A DNA stretch of 64,000 nucleotides, from positions 1,674,001 to 1,738,000 of the forward strand of contig NZ_CP023344.1 in NCBI RefSeq assembly GCF_002310495.1, written 5' to 3'. Position numbers and translations under genes: made by a program. Numbering within the stretch: the stretch's first letter is position 1; every line of letters starts with the position of its first letter. Below the pieces are notes generated by a model. It did not search any database and was not told the origin of the DNA. It saw nothing but the letters and a program-made list of their open reading frames with translations. Of this stretch, positions 55,251 to 63,581 are shown in pieces. Origin of the DNA: Nibricoccus aquaticus. GTDB lineage: Bacteria; Verrucomicrobiota; Verrucomicrobiia; Opitutales; Opitutaceae.

Positions 55251-58223
55251 TTAGAAATGCAGCGTCGCCGAGAATGTGACTTTGCGCGGTTCCTGCAGAC
55301 CGATGCGCTCAGGGCGACGCGTGACTTGATTGCCCGCCACCTCGGCCCACCACGTGAGCGAGTAGATCTGGGAATCTTTTTCATCGAGCACATTGGCGAC
55401 GTTGAGCTGGAGATCGACCCATGAACCTTTGCCGATGAACTCCGTCTTGAAGTTATAGCCGATGCTCGCGTCGGCGAGTGTCAGACTTCGGCCATAAAAA
55501 ACGGTGGGATTATATTTCATGTCGAGCGTGTTGTCGTACATGCCGAGCACGTTCTTGCTCTGATAGCGACCGCCGCCGCCGATGGAGAAGTTCTTCAGCG
55601 CGCCACGATCAAACGTGTACTTCGTATAGAGATTCGCGCCGTACTTGCGCTGACCGCGGGCATTGTGGCCATCGAGGGCGACGACGTTGTCGATGGCGTA
55701 CTGGTTCATCCAGCGAACCTGGTTGCCGAGATTATCCCATGAGGCGTCGCCCAAGGCACCCGTCGGGAATGCATTCCCCGCATACGCACCGGAAGTCGGG
55801 ATCTTAGAGCGCCAGAAGGCTTCGTTCGCAACGGCCCACGCCTTCACCTCGGCCATGGAGTTGCGAGCGACGACGTTGTTGATCGAGAAATTCGCCGACA
55901 CGCGCCAGTTGCTCCTTGGATTGGCGACGAGGGAAAGTTCCCAACCGCTGCTGTCGCGGTCGAACATGAAGCCGTTGGCATTCACCAGGCGGGCGTTGTA
56001 CTCGGCGGCGGTTATGAGCGGCGTCGCGGAGACGGATGGATCGGGGTTGCGCAGCGCGTTCAGAATTTTCGTATTCCGGTCCGAAACATCTGTGCGGATG
56101 GAGCCCCAGTCGGTCATGTGCTTGGTCTCGGCCTTATAGTAGCCGATCGTCGCGTAGAGTTTGCCTTCGAGCAGATCGAGTTTGATGCCGACATCGCCAC
56201 CTTTGCTCTCGGGCATGGGCGGAATGTCATTATTGATAAGACGAATCCGCACCTCGGGAAGATCGCGGCTGGTCGCCACGTTGCCATAGACGGACAGCCA
56301 CTTGGTGGTGTGGTACACGGCTCCCCCACTCAGCGTGGTGGCATTGAAATCCTTCGTTTTATTATCGGCCGGATGCAGCGCCCAGAGCGCATTCACGTAC
56401 CGGCCGTCGTTGTAATCATGCTCCATCTTGTCGCCACGCAGACCGACAATCGTCACCAGCTTTTCCTTCAAGAAGAAGCTCTGCACGGCGACCATGCCGG
56501 TGGCCAGCCGGCTCTCCGTATCCTCCAGCGGCTGGGTCGGAACCCAGCGGGTGCCGGGGACCACTTTGCGCCAGGACTGCACGTGGATGTCGCTAGCATC
56601 GCCACCAGTGAAATAATGACGGCGATAAAGGCGGTTCACATCCGCCTCGGCTGCGGAAGGATCGAAAGCCCACTGCGTCAAATCGGAAAAAGCCTCGGTC
56701 TCCTCGATGCGATTAAACGTGCGCACGTTGTAGCTGAGCAAACCAGCCGCACGGTGGCGGGCCCAGTCGCCGGTCGTAAAGGTGTACGCCATCGTGCCGC
56801 GAAACTCGGTTGAATCGATTTTCTGGGTACGGCGTGTCCAGTTGTTCTCCACGTAGAGTTTGCCCGCGTTGGGATTCGCCCCCGCGGCGTTGCCCCATTG
56901 ATCGGGCAGATCGGCGCTCGCCTCGCCCCAGATCTCGCTGCTGTTGCCGAAGTAAGTAGTGGCGCGGCTGCCATCTGGATCATAGCCGAGGAAATCCATG
57001 GTCTGGTGGTTGAACGCCAGCTCGTAGAAGAGCGAGTCGCTCACCTTGCTTTCGAAAAACGCGCTGACGGTTTTGTAGTCTGTTTCGCGCGTGGCATCAG
57101 GACCACCGGTGTTGGCGTGACGCGGGATGAGGCTGTTGTTCGCAGGCGTGTCAGCCCAGGCCGACCACGTGGGACGTGCCCAATCATCCGTCGCGCCGAT
57201 GTCTCGATAGCGATCAGTCAGGAAAGCGCCGTCGATATTGTTGCTGCCCTGCGCGCGGCCGAGCCAGTTGCGCACGACACCGTCGTCGCCGACGACACGG
57301 TGATCGGGCCAGAACGTGTCGATCGTGTCGGCCCACGGCCACGCACCGGAGAACGTCGGGCGGCCGGCTTCACGCCAGCGAAACGACTGGTCAATCGCGA
57401 GCCAGGGACGGGCGACGTTGTCCTTCACCTTGCCGATTTCGCCCTCGACGCGGAGGGTCGAGTCTTTGGTCGGCTGCCATTTCGTGGCAATGTGCGCGCG
57501 GCGCGATTGATCGAATTCGAATTCGCGCCAGCTCTTGCCGTTTTCGGCCATCGCATTGACGCGCATGGCGAGCTGTCCGGCGATCAGCGGGACATTGGCG
57601 TCGAGCGTGCCGCGATGGCGGTCCCAGCTGCCAGCGGTGTAAGAGAGCTCATACTTGTTCGCGTTGAGCAACGCCTGCTTGGTCGAGGTGTTGACGAGAC
57701 CGCCGGGCGCGCCAAAGCCGAAGAGAATGGAGTTGGGTCCGCGCGTCTGGTCGATGCGGTCAACGTTGTAGAAATCAGTCGAGGCGTCCCATTTGAAAAA
57801 ATTGCGCGCGTAGCTGGCCGGGAGTCCGCGAATACGCAGCTGCCACTCGCCGTTACCGATCATGGGATTGCCGTTGATGCTGAGCGCAGCGTCGCCGACA
57901 TCGGGCACGGCGTTGTTCGTGAATAAAATCACATCCTGCATGTTCGTCGCGCCGATGTCCTTCAGGAACTCAGGCGTCAGCACAGAGATCGCCGCACCTG
58001 TGTCCTTTAGGGACGTGTTGAGGCGACTGCCGGCGAGCGTGTTGCCAGCGAGATAGCCAACGTCTTTCTTGGTGCTCACTTCGAAGGGGCTGAGGACGAT
58101 GACCTCATCGTCGGCTGGCGTGACAGCGGGCTCGGTCGGGGCGGTTTGCGCGAGCGCGTGGGGCAGTGCATAAAGGCCGCAGGCGAGGCTGATCGCGGCG
58201 GCCGTCAGGGGTGGGGTTCTCAT
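55251..58223 (-). CDS. TonB-dependent receptor of the galactan locus
   Basis: The protein has 990 aa. Signal peptide ends near ALA-Q (residue 25). DEVIVLSPFEV near 39-49 is a probable TonB box, almost the same as that of the receptor at 16181-19879. The plug domain follows (SRLNTSLKDTGAAISVLTPEFL, VDRIDQTRGPNSILFGFGAPGG) and the beta barrel ends in FSATLHF with a terminal Phe. It should import galactan oligosaccharides across the outer membrane. There is no SusD homologue. It begins 46 bp after the stop of the GH53 gene, so the four genes form one operon. Confidence 0.92.
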   Translation of the reverse strand: MRTPPLTAAAISLACGLYALPHALAQTAPTEPAVTPADDEVIVLSPFEVSTKKDVGYLAGNTLAGSRLNTSLKDTGAAISVLTPEFLKDIGATNMQDVILFTNNAVPDVGDAALSINGNPMIGNGEWQLRIRGLPASYARNFFKWDASTDFYNVDRIDQTRGPNSILFGFGAPGGLVNTSTKQALLNANKYELSYTAGSWDRHRGTLDANVPLIAGQLAMRVNAMAENGKSWREFEFDQSRRAHIATKWQPTKDSTLRVEGEIGKVKDNVARPWLAIDQSFRWREAGRPTFSGAWPWADTIDTFWPDHRVVGDDGVVRNWLGRAQGSNNIDGAFLTDRYRDIGATDDWARPTWSAWADTPANNSLIPRHANTGGPDATRETDYKTVSAFFESKVSDSLFYELAFNHQTMDFLGYDPDGSRATTYFGNSSEIWGEASADLPDQWGNAAGANPNAGKLYVENNWTRRTQKIDSTEFRGTMAYTFTTGDWARHRAAGLLSYNVRTFNRIEETEAFSDLTQWAFDPSAAEADVNRLYRRHYFTGGDASDIHVQSWRKVVPGTRWVPTQPLEDTESRLATGMVAVQSFFLKEKLVTIVGLRGDKMEHDYNDGRYVNALWALHPADNKTKDFNATTLSGGAVYHTTKWLSVYGNVATSRDLPEVRIRLINNDIPPMPESKGGDVGIKLDLLEGKLYATIGYYKAETKHMTDWGSIRTDVSDRNTKILNALRNPDPSVSATPLITAAEYNARLVNANGFMFDRDSSGWELSLVANPRSNWRVSANFSINNVVARNSMAEVKAWAVANEAFWRSKIPTSGAYAGNAFPTGALGDASWDNLGNQVRWMNQYAIDNVVALDGHNARGQRKYGANLYTKYTFDRGALKNFSIGGGGRYQSKNVLGMYDNTLDMKYNPTVFYGRSLTLADASIGYNFKTEFIGKGSWVDLQLNVANVLDEKDSQIYSLTWWAEVAGNQVTRRPERIGLQEPRKVTFSATLHF

Positions 58224-58268
58224 GGTGGCTGGTGTGGTTTGGCTGACTGGGAAAATTGAAAAATGCGC

Positions 58269-59396
58269 TCAGCGCGCTGGCGTGGTGCAGAAAATTTTGG
58301 CCGCTGGCAGAAGCGCACCCGCGCCATCGAAGAGCGCGCACGAACCGCCGAGCCAGGCTTGGAGCCCTTGAACTTCCACCGACTCCGGATGCCACCAGCA
58401 GACACCGGCACCAAGTCCATCTGGCAGATCACGAACCGCTTGGTTTACCTCTGACAGAAACTGTTTCTGGCCATCGGGTGTCAGCGGCCAGTCGAGATTC
58501 TTTTTCCCTTCCCAGTGTGAGTCCAGCTTCCACGGATACGCTGTCTCGACGACCATCACGGGCTTCTTGAATCCCTCTGCGACTGCCGTGAGTGTTTCCC
58601 TAAGAGAGGCGATTCCTCCATGCCACTCGGGGTAATAGCTCAGCCCGACAATATCGAAAGGCAGGCCCGCATCGCTCGCGTGCTTCAACCACCAGCTCGT
58701 GCGGGCCACATCCCCCGTGCTCTCGATATGCACGATGGTCTTCGGCCGCGGGATTTTCGCTGACACCACCGCAGCCTCGAAGCCCTCAAACCCGGCGCGC
58801 AGCACACGCGCAAGCCGCACCCATGCCTCAAAATCATGCGCCTCGCGAAACTCCACGCGCCCGTCCGGCCAGAGCAGGCCGTTGGTGATCTCATTTCCGA
58901 TCTGCACGTACTCAGGCGTGAGTCCCTCGGCGATAAACCGCGCCAGCGTCAGCCGTGTGTACTCGCGCACCGCGCCGACCAGTTCGTCGAAAGGCAGCTT
59001 TTCCCACGCCGCAGGCTTAAACTGCTTTGCCGGATCGGCCCACGTGTCGGAGTAGTGCAGATCGAGCATGAACCTCGCGCCACTTGCCTTAACCCGTCGT
59101 GCGAGCGCGAGCGTATACTCCAGATCGTTGGTCACGATACCCTGGTGATCTGGCGCGACAAACAACCGCAGGCGGAAACAATCAAAGCCCGCACTGCGCA
59201 ACTGTTTCAATCCGTCCACCGGGCCTGTCTCGCCGCGAAAAACCGCTCCACGCGCCTCAACCACCGCCAGTGCAGAAATGTCGGCCCCGCTAACAAAGCC
59301 CACCGTCATCCCTGCCGGACTCATCGCCTGCGCATCGGCGAAAGCCGGAGACAGCAAAAACAAACAGGCGGCGACGAAAGCAGTCGTGCGAATCAT
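58269..59396 (-). CDS. GH53 endo-beta-1,4-galactanase, second copy
   Basis: The protein has 375 aa. The signal peptide ends near DAQA (residue 24). GH53 motifs are GADISALAVVEARG, FRLRLFVAP, DLHYSDTWADPAKQ, acid/base Glu in QIGNEITNGLLW near 169, and nucleophile Glu in VVETAYPWKL near 285. It is clearly diverged from the copy at 49029-50138, so the two may cut different chain lengths or branched galactan. First gene of the GH53-receptor-GPH-LacI operon; the candidate operator lies 53-71 bp upstream. Confidence 0.95.
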   Translation of the reverse strand: MIRTTAFVAACLFLLSPAFADAQAMSPAGMTVGFVSGADISALAVVEARGAVFRGETGPVDGLKQLRSAGFDCFRLRLFVAPDHQGIVTNDLEYTLALARRVKASGARFMLDLHYSDTWADPAKQFKPAAWEKLPFDELVGAVREYTRLTLARFIAEGLTPEYVQIGNEITNGLLWPDGRVEFREAHDFEAWVRLARVLRAGFEGFEAAVVSAKIPRPKTIVHIESTGDVARTSWWLKHASDAGLPFDIVGLSYYPEWHGGIASLRETLTAVAEGFKKPVMVVETAYPWKLDSHWEGKKNLDWPLTPDGQKQFLSEVNQAVRDLPDGLGAGVCWWHPESVEVQGLQAWLGGSCALFDGAGALLPAAKIFCTTPAR

Positions 59397-59448
59397 GGGG
59401 CAGGCAGGGGTGAATCCACAGATGAAAGCCCGATGTGTTATTTCAAGA

Positions 59449-59467
59449 GTTTTATTTTTAATAAAAC
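59449..59467. promoter_or_regulatory. Perfect palindromic candidate LacI operator upstream of GH53
   Basis: GTTTTATTTTTAATAAAAC is a perfect inverted repeat (GTTTTATT/AATAAAAC) with a TTT centre, 53-71 bp upstream of the GH53 start. It lies within an AT-rich island in an otherwise GC-rich window. It is similar to the site upstream of GH2. Confidence 0.65.
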
Positions 59468-59555
59468 AGTTTCATAAAAAGTCTCCATACGCCTCATCGC
59501 CTATTTACAGTGTGCCTCACTCAGGACGCCCACGCATTTACGCAGGCTGCGGCAT

Positions 59556-59579
59556 GTCTGAAGCCTTGCGGCTTCAGAC
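59556..59579. repeat. Perfect 10-bp inverted repeat in the kinase leader
   Basis: GTCTGAAGCC and GGCTTCAGAC flank TTGC. The strong hairpin ends 28 bp before the kinase ATG at 59608 and could control its translation, end leftward transcription, or be a repeat-family member. An in-frame ATG at 59554 would place it inside the coding region. Confidence 0.75.
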
Positions 59580-59607
59580 GCAGAAAGTTATCTCCGAATC
59601 CGTCTCG

Positions 59608-62600
59608 ATGAATTTCCCCGCCACCGCCGGAGTGCGCCGGTCGTTATTGCTCACTGTTTTTGTCGCCGCCGTCGGCATCACCACTTCGACCATCCTCTGG
59701 CTGCGCGAACGCGAGCACATCCAGCGCGACGAAACCCAGGATCTCGCCCTGTTAGCCACCCGCATCACCGACGAGCTCCGCGTGCGCCTCGCTCAGATCG
59801 ACAGCACTCTGCAAGGCCTGCGCGGACTCTACGCCGCGCAAGGCGGCCTCGATCACGCCAGTTGGGAAACCTACCTCAACGAGCTCAACCCTTCACCCCC
59901 GCCCGGCCTCAACGGCTTTAATTACATCCGCCACGTTTCCCCGGAAACACTGCCCGCCTTCCTGGATGAAGCGCATCTCCGCTTCGCGCCAGATTTCAAA
60001 ATCCAAGTCACTGAAACCGCAGCGGAAATGGCCATCGTTTCCCTCCAGCGCGACTACTTGAACCGAGGCCTCTCGCTGGGCGCCGACCGCAGCACCCGCA
60101 CCGACTGGATGATCAGCGCCGATCTCGCTCGCCGCACCGGCGCCACCACGATGAGCCAGCCCACCGCAGCGCTCAGCGGCGACGGCTCGCTCCGGTTCTT
60201 CGTCACCATGCCGCTCTACCGCATCGGCGTGCCTGTGAACTCCGAGAGCGCCCGCCTCGCCGCTCATCACGGCTGGCTCACCGCAGGCCTGCGACCGAGC
60301 GCATTTTTCGAATACCTCGACAGCCAGATTGGCCGCACACTACGGCTCGAGGTGACCGACATCGCACCCGACGGCACAACAAAACGCCTGCACCTCTCCT
60401 CGCCAGGCGAAAAACTCCCCGCCAACACCATCACCTCCACGCTCACTGTCCCGATCATGGACCGCACGTGGCGCGTCGATCTCACCGCTCCTCCAGGCCC
60501 GCTCGCCAGCAGCCGCTACGCCCTCGCCGGCCAGCTCTTCGTCGGCGGCCTCATCGCCACCGGACTGCTCACCGCCCTCCTCTGGAATCTCCGCCGCACC
60601 CAGCGCGAAGCCATCCGCCTCGCCCGGGAAATGACCCGTGAGGTCAAGGAACGCGAATGGATGCTCATCCAGGCCCAGCGCATCGCCAACATCGGCATGT
60701 GCTACCTGGATACACGCACCCAGAAAGTCGTCCGCTCCGCCGAGTACCTGCGCATCTTCGGCATCCAGGCCGATCAAAGCATGGTCGGCGGCGCCACCGA
60801 CGATCTCCTCGACCGCGTACACCCCGAAGACCGCCCCGCCGCCGCAGCCGCCATCACCGCATTCAAAGCCGGTCAACCCGCCCCGCCCCGCATCATCCGC
60901 ATCCGCACCCCCGACCGCGGCGAACGCACTCTCCTCGGCGAACAAGGCGTCCTCCCCTCCCCCTCCGGCAAAGCCGATCTCGTCGTCGCCGTCATCCACG
61001 ACATCACCGAACGCCTCGCCACCGACCGCGCCCTCGCCGATAGCCACGCCCGCCTCGACCGCCTGATCCAGGTGCTCCCCGGCACCGTGTATCAACTCCG
61101 TCGCGACTCCAGCGGCACGCTCACCCTCCCATTCCTCAGCGAAGGTGCCAGCCAGCTCTTCGGCCTGCCCGCCGCCGAACTCGCCGCCAGCCCCGCCCGC
61201 CTCCTCGCCCTCTTCCCCGCCGATCAAGCCGCGCTCCTCCAGCGCAGCCTCGACCAGTCCGCCGCCACCCTCGCCGGCTGGCAGCTCGACGCCTCCTTCC
61301 AGCCTCCCGGCGGCGGCCGCCGCTGGGTCCGCTTCAATGCCATCCCCGAGGCCACCCCCGGCGGCGCGATCGTCTGGCACGGCGTCGCCACCGACATCTC
61401 CCTCGCCAAGGAAGCCGAGCACCGCCTCCGCTTCACCCAGTACGCCGTCGATCACATGCGCGATGCCGTCGCCTTCCTCACCGCCGACGGCGACCGCATC
61501 TACGTCAACGACGAGACGTGCCGACTAACCGGATACGACCGCGCCGAACTCGTCGGTGCCAAGGTCTGGAATACCTTCACCTCTATCACCCCCGCCCGCT
61601 ACCAGCAGCTCTGGGCGCACGTCAAACAACGCGGCACCTACCTCTTCGAGTCCTCCCTCATCAGCAAATCCGGCGAGACCGTTCCCGTCGAAGTCGGCGC
61701 CAGCTACATCGACTTCGGCGGCCTCGAAATCGTCTTCGCCATCGCCCGCGACATCACCGCCCGCAAAGCCTCCGAACAAGCCCTCCGCGACAGCGAGGAA
61801 CGCCTCCGCCTCACCCGCCACGCCCTCGACCTCGCCCAGGACATCGTCTCCATCATGGACGCCGACGGCAACCGCCTCTACGTCAACGAAACCTTCTGCC
61901 GCTTCACCGGCCGCACCCGCGACGAGATCTTCTCCACCAAAGTCTGGGAGACCAATCCGCCCCTCAACGAACCCCGCTACCGCGCCCTCTGGGAAGACGT
62001 CCGCCGCCGCGGCACCATGAGCTTCGACCTCGAAATGCTCTCCAGCACCGGCGAACACCTCCCCATCGAGGTCAACGCCAGCTTCCTCACCTTCGACGGC
62101 CGCGAAGCCGTCTGCACCATCTCCCGCGACCTCGGCCCCCGCCGCGCCGCCGAAGCCGAGAAAAAGCGCATGGAGGAACAACTCCGCGAAACTCAAAAAC
62201 TCGAAAGCCTCGGCGTCCTCGCCGGCGGCATCGCCCACGATTTCAACAACCTGCTAACCGGCATCCTCGGTCACGCCAGCCTCGCCCGCGACCGCCTCCC
62301 CGACGGCCACGAGATGCACGAATCCCTCTCGCAAATCGAGCAATCCTCCACCCGCGCCGCCGAACTCTGCCAGCAGATGCTCGCCTACGCCGGCAAGGGC
62401 CGCTTCATCGTCGGCGCCGTCGACCTCAGCAAACTCGTCGGCGACACCGCCAAACTCCTCGACGTCTCCATCGAGCACCGCGCCGCCCTCACGCTCAACC
62501 TCGCGCAAAATCTGCCCGCCGTCCTCGCCGACGCCACGCAGATGCGCCAGATCGTCATGAACCTCGTGCTCAACGCCGCCGAAGCCGTCACCCCCGACAC

Positions 62601-63351
62601 CGGCCGCATCGTTGTCACCACCGGACGGATGCACGTGGACGCCGCCTTCCTCGCCTCCGCCCGCGTCGCCGCCGGCCTCCGCCACGGCGAAGCCGTCTTC
62701 CTCGAAGTCACCGACAACGGCTGCGGCATGGACCCCGCCACCCTCGAACGCATCTTCGATCCCTTCTTCACCACCAAATTCACTGGCCGCGGCCTCGGCC
62801 TCGCCGCCGTTCAAGGCATAGTCCGCTCCCACGAAGGCGCCCTCCACGTCCACAGCTCACCCGGCGGCGGCACCACCTTCCGCCTCGTGCTTGCTCCCTA
62901 CACCGGCAGCAAAGCCCGCACCATGCCCCCCTTCGCTCCCGCGCGAAACAGCCGCCCGCCCATCGCCAGCGGACGCGTCCTCGTCGTCGATGACGAAGAA
63001 AGCGTCCGCTCCGTCACCCGCCAAGTCCTCGAACGCACCGGCTTCACCGTCGAACTCGCCGAAGACGGCGAAAGCGCCCTCGAACACCTCAAAAGAAGCC
63101 CCTCCGATTTCACCCTCATCCTCCTCGATTTCACCATGCCCCGCCTCGACGGCGCGCAAACCCTCCGCGAAATCCTCCAGATCCATCCCAACGCCCGCGT
63201 GATGATGATGAGCGGCTTCTCCGAAACCGAAGCCCGTCAACGCCTCGGCGACCTAGCCATCGTCGGCTTCATCCAAAAGCCCTTCGACTTCCCCACCCTC
63301 CGCACCCGCGTCGAACAAGTCCTCCAACTCGACCCCGCCTCGCAGATATAG
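59608..63351 (+). CDS. CHASE/4xPAS hybrid histidine kinase
   Basis: The protein has 1247 aa from ATG 59608, which opens into the first membrane segment (LLLTVFVAAVGITTSTILWL). A periplasmic CHASE sensor lies at about 55-265. A second membrane segment (about 300-327) leads to four PAS domains (350-470, 485-598, 611-718, 734-845). The H-box LAGGIAHDFNNLLTGILG (His near 875), HATPase (970-1094, DNGCGMDP, GRGLGLAAVQGI) and a C-terminal receiver (LILLDFTMPRLDG, Asp near 1172) follow. No output domain is fused, and no partner regulator is adjacent. It is divergent from the galactan operon; a functional link is not shown. Alternative start ATG 59554. Confidence 0.92.
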   Translation: MNFPATAGVRRSLLLTVFVAAVGITTSTILWLREREHIQRDETQDLALLATRITDELRVRLAQIDSTLQGLRGLYAAQGGLDHASWETYLNELNPSPPPGLNGFNYIRHVSPETLPAFLDEAHLRFAPDFKIQVTETAAEMAIVSLQRDYLNRGLSLGADRSTRTDWMISADLARRTGATTMSQPTAALSGDGSLRFFVTMPLYRIGVPVNSESARLAAHHGWLTAGLRPSAFFEYLDSQIGRTLRLEVTDIAPDGTTKRLHLSSPGEKLPANTITSTLTVPIMDRTWRVDLTAPPGPLASSRYALAGQLFVGGLIATGLLTALLWNLRRTQREAIRLAREMTREVKEREWMLIQAQRIANIGMCYLDTRTQKVVRSAEYLRIFGIQADQSMVGGATDDLLDRVHPEDRPAAAAAITAFKAGQPAPPRIIRIRTPDRGERTLLGEQGVLPSPSGKADLVVAVIHDITERLATDRALADSHARLDRLIQVLPGTVYQLRRDSSGTLTLPFLSEGASQLFGLPAAELAASPARLLALFPADQAALLQRSLDQSAATLAGWQLDASFQPPGGGRRWVRFNAIPEATPGGAIVWHGVATDISLAKEAEHRLRFTQYAVDHMRDAVAFLTADGDRIYVNDETCRLTGYDRAELVGAKVWNTFTSITPARYQQLWAHVKQRGTYLFESSLISKSGETVPVEVGASYIDFGGLEIVFAIARDITARKASEQALRDSEERLRLTRHALDLAQDIVSIMDADGNRLYVNETFCRFTGRTRDEIFSTKVWETNPPLNEPRYRALWEDVRRRGTMSFDLEMLSSTGEHLPIEVNASFLTFDGREAVCTISRDLGPRRAAEAEKKRMEEQLRETQKLESLGVLAGGIAHDFNNLLTGILGHASLARDRLPDGHEMHESLSQIEQSSTRAAELCQQMLAYAGKGRFIVGAVDLSKLVGDTAKLLDVSIEHRAALTLNLAQNLPAVLADATQMRQIVMNLVLNAAEAVTPDTGRIVVTTGRMHVDAAFLASARVAAGLRHGEAVFLEVTDNGCGMDPATLERIFDPFFTTKFTGRGLGLAAVQGIVRSHEGALHVHSSPGGGTTFRLVLAPYTGSKARTMPPFAPARNSRPPIASGRVLVVDDEESVRSVTRQVLERTGFTVELAEDGESALEHLKRSPSDFTLILLDFTMPRLDGAQTLREILQIHPNARVMMMSGFSETEARQRLGDLAIVGFIQKPFDFPTLRTRVEQVLQLDPASQI

Positions 63352-63380
63352 CGCAGTTCAAATAAAGCATGCCCGTATTC

Positions 63381-63405
63381 TGGAGGGACGACCTCCGTGT
63401 CGTCC
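63381..63405 (+). repeat. 25-bp dispersed hairpin repeat, copy 3
   Basis: This is identical to copies at 19974 and 29594. It begins 30 bp after the kinase stop codon and again follows the gene in its own direction. Confidence 0.85.
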
Positions 63406-63517
63406 ACGGTCAGCACGAAGCCCGGCTCTCCCTCCGAGCGGCGATGCCTTTTCTGAAAAGACGGTAAGCCCTACCCGCGAACACCGCCGCGCCCCACGCG
63501 ATGCCTGCGTATCAGGC

Positions 63518-63551
63518 ACAAAAAAGCGGCTTCCGTTTAGGAAGCCGCTTT
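63518..63551 (-). terminator. Rho-independent terminator of the partial TonB receptor
   Basis: On the minus strand a perfect 12-bp stem (AAAGCGGCTTCC/GGAAGCCGCTTT; plus-strand arms 63523-63534 and 63540-63551, loop GTTTA) is followed by a T tract (plus-strand A run 63519-63525). It lies about 30 bp past the receptor stop codon. Confidence 0.9.
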
Positions 63552-63581
63552 GAGCAGAAACAGTTTCTCGGACGTCTTAGT

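Noticed and set aside
58455-58469. Palindrome CAGAAACTGTTTCTG, with a near copy at 63555-63569
   Set aside because: One copy is inside the GH53 coding region and the other is downstream of a gene, so neither is placed like an operator; chance remains the simplest reading.
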